A DNA stretch of 64,000 nucleotides, from assembly GCA_965197635.1 (NCBI GenBank), contig CBDANN010000008.1, forward strand, positions 868,001-932,000, given 5' to 3'. Position numbers and translations under genes: made by a program. The DNA comes from Bin87 sp965197635. GTDB taxonomy: Bacteria > Chloroflexota > Dehalococcoidia > Lucifugimonadales > UBA3495. Below the pieces are notes generated by a model. The model saw only the letters and a list, made by a program, of their open reading frames with translations. It made no database searches and was not told the origin of the DNA. This document shows, one piece after another, positions 8,182-15,219 of the stretch (position 1 is the first letter of the stretch; each line of letters starts with the position of its first letter).

Positions 8182-8847
8182 GAAGAACGTTTGCTAGAGA
8201 ATTGATCGCCATTACAGAGAAGTAATCCGGCGTGGTAGGAACAATGAAATATTGGCTAGTCATTAGGAGGTGGACTTCCAACTAGAGAATTGATCGCCAT
8301 TACAGAGAAGATCCGGCGTGGTAGGAACAATGAAATATTGGCTAGTCATTAGGAGGTTTTGGTTGAGAGAGCTGAGACTTGGGTTCAAGTCGATGAGAAC
8401 GTAGTCCGCATCATATTTGGAAGCTGTGCATTCCAATAGATATGAAGGCGCGCCAGGAAGGTTCTGCAGCGTCTGTATTGAGGCGGATAATTCCTGAGCG
8501 ATGCCCAGCGTAACCTCATACTCCGACAAACCGATGTGTCCAGGCAGCAAAAATAGCCCTTCACGCTCAGGAACTGAAAAACATTCCACCGGCTTGATGC
8601 GCTCGGGTAATGCATCGAAGGCTGGCGCCAGACCGGTTTTCATGTTCCGATCATTTCCAGAGTTGTACCAATCCTCATGGCCGTCGACATCATCCCCCAA
8701 CACGAGGCCGGTCAAATTGCACTGTGGGTCCGCGTCGGCCAAGATCACCCGCTTCCCTTTGGACGCCAACATCCAACCCAAGTGGAAGGTGGTTGTAGTT
8801 TTGCTGACCCCTCCCTTGTGGTTAAACAGAGCGATGTTTTGGGACAT
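8182..8847 (-). pseudogene. ParA-like ATPase, 5' part (before IS insertion)
   Basis: The N-terminal ParA/MinD-type ATPase domain shows the deviant Walker A (KGGVSKTTTT, near residue 12), Walker A' (ILADADPQCNLTG) and Walker B (ADYVLIDLNPS). ATG 8847 is chosen because GGAGG lies just upstream. An 86-bp imperfect tandem duplication (8194-8357) shifts the frame and stops translation near 8263; the copy nearer the IS encodes the expected LLMTSQYFIVPTTPDYFSV continuation. Without the duplication and IS1380 the protein would be about 350 aa. Together with the overlapping HEPN gene it forms an ATPase/HEPN operon with low GC, suggesting transfer. Confidence 0.75.
8194..8357 (-). repeat. Imperfect tandem duplication inside the ParA-like gene
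   Basis: The segments 8194-8271 and 8282-8357 are near-identical (both start CTAGAGAATTGATCGCC). They are separated by GGACTTCCAA, and the 8282 copy lacks two bases (AAGATCCGG versus AAGTAATCCGG). Net insertion is about 86 bp, not a multiple of three, so it frameshifts the gene. Confidence 0.9.
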
Positions 8848-8983
8848 TTCCGCCTCCGGCATAATGGGCGGGCTTGAACAAGAGCCGATTCACGTACGCT
8901 CTTGTATGGCCACATGCCCTGCATGAATGAGAGCATTTCAGACAATGATCTGTGCGATCGCCAAGGACTTGTGCACTTCAGGT

Positions 8984-9886
8984 CTAACGGACGTCGCTTC
9001 CATCCTGCGGCCGCACATATTGGGCCAGTTGGCGGATGGTCTCGGTGAAAGTGCGTTCGCGGTCCCTGGTCTGGGGGAACTCTTCTCCCAGAGGAGTGCT
9101 GCCCATGAACCGGTACATTGCCGCGACGCCTTCAAAGAGGTGTGGAGTCATTCCCAGATGGGCGAAGGTGTCCCGAATTTCTTCCATTTCACTGATCCAG
9201 CGGCGCGAACGAGGCGGCACCGTGGGGATGCTGCGCTCCATCCGCTGCAAAACCGTCTGTTGGCTCGATTGGAACTCTGCAAGCAGCGGCTCGGTCAGGC
9301 CCCATCAACTTGGCCGCCATCAGCAATTCCGCATACAGGGCAGACGTGCCCTTGGTCATAGCGGCGTAGCACATCTTGATACCCGATGCCCGTCCCACCT
9401 CGCCGGCGAGGTTCAGCACCGTCAGTCCGAAATCGTTCAACTGTTCAAACTGCGATGCCTGCTCACCGGAGGCGTAAAAATGAGGACTGTAACCCGGCCC
9501 CGGCGGCCCCCCGATTGTGGATGCGTCCACGAACTGCCCGCCGGCGTCGGTAATGATCGGTTCCATCTCCCGCGCCAGTTGAGGGGCGATGGCATTGCAC
9601 TCTGCGAACAGGGTATCAGCTCCGGTGGCCGTAGCACGTCGGCAATCTAACGGCACAGACCAGGGACCGCTGCCGACGCGGTCATGGACATCACCGGGTC
9701 CGACCCTTCGACCAGTTCCGCCATCGTGGGAACGTCGCGGATTCCGGCCTTGGCTGCCAGGCTCCGTGTCCGATCGCTACGGGCGGCCAAGCACGTAACC
9801 ACGTCCAACTCGTTTTCCCGAAGACGCTGACCGACGGCATGGCCCATGTCGCCCGGGCTCAGAATAGCCACAGTGCTAATATTCAT
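8984..9886 (-). pseudogene. DUF1932 / 6-phosphogluconate dehydrogenase-like protein, frameshifted
   Basis: Three frames together give one ~300-aa NAD(P)-dependent dehydrogenase-like protein. The N-terminus (VAILSPGDMGHAVGQRL) is a Rossmann GxGxxG-type start in which one glycine is replaced; GQFVDASTIGGPPG is the usual substrate-side loop; ASGIKMCYAAMTKGTSALYAELL is characteristic of the DUF1932 C-terminal domain. Frame changes occur near 9650-9690 and 9240-9300. The family oxidises beta-hydroxyacids. The start ATG is at 9886. With two breaks this is probably non-functional unless both are sequencing indels. Confidence 0.72.
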
Positions 9887-10044
9887 GAATGGTTTTTCTC
9901 GAATCAGGTATGGAGCGCGCCAACTATAGCACAGGGCTTTACTCCCGCCCTGGCGGAACCCCGGTTGCGAACGGTCTGCCGGACGGGGATACTAAGGTGC
10001 GAACCGACAATCCCACGACAAGCCCGGAGCGGCTGGAGTTGACC

Positions 10045-10923
10045 ATGGCATTTGCACATCCGGAGTTCCTTGTTTCCACCAATTGGCTGGCTGAACACCT
10101 GGCGTACGACGACGTCCGCGTCTTCGAGACGACCGTCTTCCTGCATCGAGGCGACGGCGGCGTTCGCGCCGAGTCGGGGCGAGGGGAGTATGAGAAGGGA
10201 CACATTCCCGGATCGGGCTTCCTTGACTTGCAGGCTGACTTCTCCGACGACGACCAACCCTTCCGCTTCATGATGCCCTCGGCCGAGGCCTTCGCTGAGG
10301 CAGCCGGGCGGCAAGGCATCTCCGAGTCGTCGAAGCTGGTTCTCTACGACCGCCTGGGATCTCAGTGGGCGGCGAGGTTCTGGTGGATGTTCCGCGCGAT
10401 GGGCTGTCAGGGCGCGGTTGTGCTGGACGGCGGTTGGCGTCGCTGGAGGGCCGAGGGCCGGGCGGTCTCGACGGATCCTGTGACGTATGCGGCCGCTACC
10501 TTTACTCCGACCGCCGACCCGGCGCGCTTCGCCGACCTAGCCGAGGTCAGGGCGTTCATCGAGTCAGGCGATGGCGGCGGGAGCTGCCTGATCAACGCCC
10601 TGGGTCGGGATCAACACTCGGGCGCCGACGGCGGGCAGGGCTACGGGCGCGCCGGGCACATCCCTGGCGCTACCAACGTGCCCTCGGGTGATCTGACCGA
10701 TCCGGAGACCGGCCTATTCCGGCCGGCGAAGGAGCTGGCATCGCTCTTCGAAGCGGCTGGCGCGGACCGGGCACAGCGCGTGGTCACGTACTGCGGGGGC
10801 GGCATCGCGGCGTCCAACGATGCCTTCGTCCTGTCGATGCTGGGTTTCGAGAATGTCGCGGTGTACGATGCCTCCATGTCGGAGTACGCCGCCGACCCTT
10901 CGCTGCCCCTGGTGGCGGACTGA
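10045..10923 (+). CDS. Two-domain sulfurtransferase (rhodanese / 3-mercaptopyruvate type)
   Basis: The 292-aa protein has two rhodanese domains. The inactive N-terminal domain (YEKGHIPGSGFLDL, YDRLGSQWAARFWWMFRAMG) is followed by the catalytic one with GRAGHIPGATNVPS and the active loop CGGGIAA around Cys250. Such enzymes move sulfane sulfur from thiosulfate or 3-mercaptopyruvate to an acceptor in the cytosol. The loop is closer to the CGSGVTA of mercaptopyruvate enzymes than to the CRKGVTA of rhodanese. ATG 10045 has GGAG seven bases upstream; the longer frame from 9889 lacks this. Confidence 0.92.
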   Translation: MAFAHPEFLVSTNWLAEHLAYDDVRVFETTVFLHRGDGGVRAESGRGEYEKGHIPGSGFLDLQADFSDDDQPFRFMMPSAEAFAEAAGRQGISESSKLVLYDRLGSQWAARFWWMFRAMGCQGAVVLDGGWRRWRAEGRAVSTDPVTYAAATFTPTADPARFADLAEVRAFIESGDGGGSCLINALGRDQHSGADGGQGYGRAGHIPGATNVPSGDLTDPETGLFRPAKELASLFEAAGADRAQRVVTYCGGGIAASNDAFVLSMLGFENVAVYDASMSEYAADPSLPLVAD

Positions 10924-11011
10924 GCGCCCCAGGCATAATCCGTCGTGATACGCTTGGCGAAAACGTGTTAAAACATCCTTGTGGAGCGAACCGCCAGACA
11001 GGAGGTGAGCC

Positions 11012-12070
11012 ATGATGCAGGCTGCCACGCTTAACGATACCCTCGAATTTGGGCTGTTCGACTGGATTGAGTGGGACAAGTCGACGCCCAACGAGATCTT
11101 CGAAAACCGGCTCAAGATGCTGGAGTACGCCGACCGGAGCGGGTTCTATAGCTACCATCTGGCGGAGCACCACATAACCCCGCTGAGCGTATCGCCCTCG
11201 CCGGCGGTGTTCCTGGCGGCCGCGGCGCAGCGCACCTCAAAGCTGCGCCTGGGACCCCTGGTCTTCCTGCTGCCCTTCTACAACCCCATCCGGTTGTTCC
11301 ACGAAATCTGTATGCTGGATAATCTCAGCAACGGACGCCTGGACCTGGGTGTGGGTCGGGGGGTCTCGCCCATTGAGGCCGAGGAGTTCGGCGTTGACCT
11401 GGACATCAGCTGGGAAGTGTTCAACGAGCAGATGGACATGTTCACCAGCGGCTTCACCACCGGTATGCTCAATCACCGGGGCAAGCACTACAACTACGAG
11501 GACATAGAACTCTGGATTGCGCCCCATCAGAAGCCCTATCCCCCGCTCTGGTACGCCAGCAACAACATCGAAACGGTGCCGTGGATGGCCCAGCACGGCT
11601 TCAACACCTGCACCGTCTTCGCCGACAACGCTGGCGTCAAGGCCCACTATGACCTCTACAAGCAGGTCTGGAACGCCGAGCGAATGTCCGACGGGCTGAA
11701 CAGCCACGTGTCCGTGCCCAAGCTGGGGCTGGTGCGGCACATGTACATTGCCGCCACCGACGAACAGGCCAGGACGGAAGCCAAGGCGGCGTACCAGACC
11801 TGGTTCCACAACATCGACTACCTGTGGGCCAAGGCCGGCATCGACATCCTGAGCTTCATGAAGGATTTCGACGAACTCGAAGCCAAGGATATAGTAATCG
11901 TGGGCTCACCGTCGAACGTCAGGGAGCGGGTCCAGCGGGCAATCGACGAGACGGGCATCAACTACTTCTGCCCCATATTCGCATGGGGAGATTTGACGCC
12001 CGACCAGGTCATGCGCTGCATGGGCCGGTTCGTCGACGAGGTGATGCCCAACTTGCGGCCCGGCGGCTAA
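11012..12070 (+). CDS. Luciferase-like flavin/F420-dependent monooxygenase (LLM class)
   Basis: The 352-aa TIM-barrel protein has LLM family landmarks: LEFGLFDWIEW strand 1, YHLAEHHITP, LRLGPLVFLLPFYNPIRLFHEICMLD and NGRLDLGVGRGVSP, then a region near residues 170-200 (PPLWYASNNIETVPWMA) and a C-terminal IVGSPSNVRERVQ. These enzymes use FMN or F420 to oxidise organosulfur, alkane or aldehyde substrates; the substrate is not predictable here. A CAGGAGGTGAGCC ribosome site precedes ATG 11012. The LUD gene follows after 40 bases, so both are likely co-transcribed. Confidence 0.93.
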   Translation: MMQAATLNDTLEFGLFDWIEWDKSTPNEIFENRLKMLEYADRSGFYSYHLAEHHITPLSVSPSPAVFLAAAAQRTSKLRLGPLVFLLPFYNPIRLFHEICMLDNLSNGRLDLGVGRGVSPIEAEEFGVDLDISWEVFNEQMDMFTSGFTTGMLNHRGKHYNYEDIELWIAPHQKPYPPLWYASNNIETVPWMAQHGFNTCTVFADNAGVKAHYDLYKQVWNAERMSDGLNSHVSVPKLGLVRHMYIAATDEQARTEAKAAYQTWFHNIDYLWAKAGIDILSFMKDFDELEAKDIVIVGSPSNVRERVQRAIDETGINYFCPIFAWGDLTPDQVMRCMGRFVDEVMPNLRPGG

Positions 12071-12110
12071 TCCCTCGGACGCACGCCAGCCACCCACAGG
12101 AGACGCAAAA

Positions 12111-12728
12111 ATGTCCTCGGCCATCCCTCACTCTCCGGCAACCGACGAATCGATAGGCAGGACCATCGAGGCCCTGGCGGCCCGCAATGTGGACGCCGTT
12201 CTGGTGGAGAGCAGGGAGGCGGCCCTGGCCAAGCTTCTGGAATTGGTGCCCGAGGGTTGCGAGGTCTTCGTCAACACCTCGGAGACGCTGGACACCATCG
12301 GCTACACGGAGCATATGCACGGCAACGACCGCTACATCAACCTGCACGACCTGATGATGGCCCAGCCCGATGCGGCCTCCCAGCGGGAGTTCCGCCGCAA
12401 GACCACCACCGCCGACTACTTCGTGGGCAGCGTTCAGGCCATCGCCGAGACCGGCGAGATTGTCATCGCCAGCAGCTCCGGCAGCCAGATCGGGGCCTAC
12501 TCCTACGGCGCCCGACGCGTCATACTCGTGGCCGGCACTCAGAAGATTTGCCCCACGCTGGCCGAAGCTGAAGCACGCACCCGCGGCTTCACCCTGGAGC
12601 GCCACGACCGCTGGCTGGAGGGTCGCGGCGCGGCTCCCACGCCCATCGGCAAATATCTGGTGATGGAGCATGAACCCGTGGTCGGCCGCATCTCCATGGT
12701 CCTCATCCCCGAAAGCCTCGGCTGGTAA
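12111..12728 (+). CDS. LUD-domain protein (LutC/YkgG-like)
   Basis: The 205-aa protein matches the LUD domain: RNVDAVLVESREAALAKLLELVPEG, the VFVNTSETLDTIGY region, and IVIASSSGSQIGAYSYGARRVILVAGTQKICPTLAEA, where the family has a conserved Gly-rich strand and a KI/V-preceding loop. LUD proteins are best known from LutABC L-lactate oxidation, but LutA and LutB are not adjacent here, so that role is not supported. An AGGAGACGCAAAA site precedes ATG 12111. It sits 40 bases behind the flavin monooxygenase. Confidence 0.85.
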   Translation: MSSAIPHSPATDESIGRTIEALAARNVDAVLVESREAALAKLLELVPEGCEVFVNTSETLDTIGYTEHMHGNDRYINLHDLMMAQPDAASQREFRRKTTTADYFVGSVQAIAETGEIVIASSSGSQIGAYSYGARRVILVAGTQKICPTLAEAEARTRGFTLERHDRWLEGRGAAPTPIGKYLVMEHEPVVGRISMVLIPESLGW

Positions 12729-12818
12729 ATCTCCTCAAGGCCATCCGACCTGAAAAATGCTGGGGCGCAAGGTCGTGCGTCCCTGATTGTTTCCCCATTG
12801 ACACCGGAGAACCAGCCG

Positions 12819-13346
12819 TCAGTCGAAGAAGATGGGTTCTCCGTTCAGCGTGGACTTGTCCTCGAAGGGGGTGGGATTGGCCACTGCGGCCCGCACCCAA
12901 CACCCGTTGCGGGCATTGCGCAACACCGCCACCACCCGTTCCGGGTTGTCGGAAGACTCGATCTCGTAGCTCGTTTCCACTTTCGGCGCGCTGGCCTGAA
13001 TGGTGCCCGCCAGCACCGAACCCTCCAACCCGAAGTGCACTGCCACATGGGCCTTCACGCTGCTGATATCCACTTTCATTAACCGAGAGTACCTCTCGAT
13101 CTGCGTCATCTCTCAAAACAGAATCGACGCGGCGAAGTAATGCAGCGGCGCCGGGGCCGTGCTGTTGCCGCCTATGGCAGGTGGTTCGTCGCAGTAGATG
13201 GTGAACTTACTGTTCGTGCCCACAAACGCACGACGCAGCATATTGCCCAAGTCTTCGACATCCACTTCGGTGACCGTGGACCTGCTGGTCTGTCCGGGTT
13301 GAAAGGGATTGAAATTCGGTTCGGGTCTTTCGCTGTCCCCTGGCAT
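12819..13346 (-). CDS. OsmC-like protein, probable selenoprotein (in-frame TGA at 13113-13115)
   Basis: Two same-frame halves, divided only by a TGA, make one 175-aa OsmC-family protein. ATG 13346 has GGAGG five bases upstream. Before the TGA the sequence is GGNSTAPAPLHYFAASILF, the family segment leading to the first catalytic Cys; the TGA (codon 78) sits exactly on that Cys position. The second catalytic Cys is kept (ARNGCWVRAAVANPTPF, about residue 149). OsmC proteins reduce organic peroxides through this thiol pair. A hairpin with a GGU apical loop follows the TGA by 19 nt (13084-13098). I read the TGA as selenocysteine. The alternative, a nonsense mutation, would not explain the hairpin or the intact downstream frame. 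Confidence 0.8.
13084..13098 (-). promoter_or_regulatory. Candidate bacterial SECIS hairpin
   Basis: In the mRNA sense the sequence is CGAGA-GGUAC-UCUCG, a perfect 5-bp stem closing a 5-nt loop that starts GGU. The loop begins 19 nt after the UGA at 13113-13115. The E. coli fdhF element, from general knowledge, has a GGUCU loop about 18 nt after its UGA. SelB would bind the loop and deliver Sec-tRNA. Extra weaker pairing of the flanks was not modelled. Confidence 0.68.
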
Positions 13347-13679
13347 GATTCCTCCACGTTTCGGGAATGGCCCCACACTATCATCGGGCATCTGGCAAAA
13401 CAACGAGCCGCCCGAAACCAAACTTCTGCCGTTTGCTGTTCGTCACATGGACTGCCAACACATCTGGTATGCTCATTCGGAGCGTCGCCGACGGCAGGGC
13501 CAGGACGACGAATTGGTTGGCGCCAAGCGGGATGCGGAATTGATTTGCCCGCAGGCTTGGACCTGATCCGACTTTGCCGGTCTGGGTGCGGAACAGCAAC
13601 TACCATATTCCCGCTCGAAACGAGCTCCCTAAGATCGGACGGTTGGATCGCACACGAAACACCGAAAGGGGGAAGAGTG
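13347..13679. other. Divergent intergenic region
   Basis: This 333-bp gap lies between the divergently transcribed OsmC-like gene and the PEP mutase-like gene. It should hold promoters for both, but I could not define a convincing -35/-10 pair. A long frame entering the downstream gene from 13140 has no ribosome site and is not a plausible start. Confidence 0.5.
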
Positions 13680-14573
13680 ATGCCAGAGAAGCAACGTATG
13701 ACCACCAGGCTCAAGGAGCTGTTTGAGCGTCCGGAGATTTTCGTTTTGGCCGGCGGTATGAACGCCATGGGCGCGAAGATGGCCGAGGTGCTCGGGTTCG
13801 AGGCCTTTTACATGTCCGGCGGGAACACCTCGGCCCAGCTCATGGGTTTGACCGAAGGCGGCACCAGTATGCGGGATATGGTGGACAACGCCCGGCGTAT
13901 TGTGAACACCATCGACATTCCGGCCTTCGTGGACATGGACACCGGCTACGGGGACGCCATTCAGGTCTATGAGACGGTGAAGGAGTACATCCGGGCCGGT
14001 ATAGCCGGCACCCACCTGGAGGACCAGACCTACCCACCCAAGAGCGGCCCCCGCCGGCGCTGCGTTTCCATTGAAGAGATGGTGGGCAAGCTACGGGCCG
14101 CCATGGACGCCAAGATGGAGCTGGACCCGGACTTCGTTATCGTGGCTCGGTGCGACTTCGCCGGCGTTCCGGGCGCAACGTTTGAAGGCGTGATGGAACG
14201 CTGCCTGGCCTACAAGAGCCAAACCAACGTGGATGTGGTTTGCCCGGCCGTATCCTCCTGGGAGGACAACCAGGAAGCCATTCGACGCATTCCCGGTCCG
14301 GTGCTGCCCCTGTTCACCCACGGCAGCCAAACCCATCCCACCCTGGAGGAGCTGCAGGAAGCCGGAGCCGCCGGGGCCTGGTATCCGGCCCTCACCACCA
14401 TGGCCGGGCTTCAGGCGTCCTGGGACTTCCTCAGCGATTTCCAGGAACGCGGCACTGGCGCCATCGACGATTTCCTGGCGACGGCTGCTCAAAGCAAGTG
14501 GGGTGTGGCCAGCAATGGCGGTATCCTGGGGGCGCAGCGCATTCGGGAGATGGAGGACAAGTACCTACCGTAA
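13680..14573 (+). CDS. PEP mutase / isocitrate lyase superfamily enzyme
   Basis: The 297-aa protein is an isocitrate lyase/PEP mutase-type (alpha/beta)8 barrel. It has FVLAGGMNAMGAKMAEVLGFEAFYMSGG at the N-terminus, the metal-binding DMDTGYGD at about residues 83-90, LEDQTYPPKSGPRRRC in the flexible gating loop and IVARCDF. Methylisocitrate and isocitrate lyases carry KRCGH in that loop; here it is replaced, so a carboxyphosphonoenolpyruvate mutase-like, oxaloacetate decarboxylase or 2,3-dimethylmalate lyase-like activity is more likely. The ATG at 13680 follows AAGGGGGAAGAG. Confidence 0.9.
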   Translation: MPEKQRMTTRLKELFERPEIFVLAGGMNAMGAKMAEVLGFEAFYMSGGNTSAQLMGLTEGGTSMRDMVDNARRIVNTIDIPAFVDMDTGYGDAIQVYETVKEYIRAGIAGTHLEDQTYPPKSGPRRRCVSIEEMVGKLRAAMDAKMELDPDFVIVARCDFAGVPGATFEGVMERCLAYKSQTNVDVVCPAVSSWEDNQEAIRRIPGPVLPLFTHGSQTHPTLEELQEAGAAGAWYPALTTMAGLQASWDFLSDFQERGTGAIDDFLATAAQSKWGVASNGGILGAQRIREMEDKYLP

Positions 14574-14794
14574 CGGAAACCGGGCCAAGAACACGGGGTG
14601 CGGTCAGCTTGGCGCCGTTCGCTTCTGCGGGATGAAAAGGCGGATGTCTGTAACGGGCGGATACAGCGAGGGGATTGGGGACGTCCGGCGGCTCCGACAA
14701 AGCAGTTGATGCTTGCGCCACTAGCCCGCTGAGCAATCCAGTCTGCGTGATAGATTAAGCAAATCACGGGGACGGCACCACGATGGAGGACGTT

Positions 14795-15079
14795 ATGGTG
14801 AACGAGGGACGGCGCACGATGCGTCCTGGCATAAACTTGGAAATGATGGGTATCCGATTGGGAGATACTCTAGCCCTTGTTGACAGACCTGAAGAAACCT
14901 GTGTGGTCGTAGCGCTGTACCCGCCGCGAGTCGTACATCACGGCGAGGTCAAGTCATTGACGGAAGCGTGCAACGACGCGTACGGGGTACAGTACAACGA
15001 CCCCGCCGCTGTGTGGGTCTATAGCGGAGAAACATTGCGCCAACGACGCGAACGGTTCGAAACTTATCATAGCGGATAG
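14795..15079 (+). CDS. Small hypothetical protein, 94 aa
   Basis: The product is not assigned to a family with confidence. The ATG at 14795 is chosen because GGAGG lies six bases upstream; ATG 14783 would add four residues. The sequence alternates short strands (GIRLGDTLALVD, TCVVVALYPPRVVHH) and ends with AAVWVYSGETLRQRRERF. The GEVKSLTEA ... VWVYSGETL pattern is reminiscent of small DNA-reader domains attached to restriction genes (RAMA-like), but this is only a guess. It stands alone between the PEP mutase-like gene and HyuAB. Confidence 0.55.
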   Translation: MVNEGRRTMRPGINLEMMGIRLGDTLALVDRPEETCVVVALYPPRVVHHGEVKSLTEACNDAYGVQYNDPAAVWVYSGETLRQRRERFETYHSG

Positions 15080-15219
15080 CCCCCGCCCGATCACCGCCCA
15101 GCCACATCAAGTGGCTACCCTCCAGCCTACTTACGCGCATCCCGGGCACGGCATCCCGCAGTGGCGAACGGCACCGGCAATAGGCCACACCTGCTGCCAG
15201 ACAGTTTAGGAGGATCCAG

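Noticed and set aside
9240..9690. Programmed frameshift in the DUF1932-type gene
   Set aside because: Two breaks at unrelated positions without slippery sequences fit decay or sequencing error better.
13140..13679. Longer start (13140) for the PEP mutase-like gene
   Set aside because: The extra ~180 codons overlap the OsmC-like gene on the other strand, have no homology-like pattern, and a ribosome site sits before ATG 13680.
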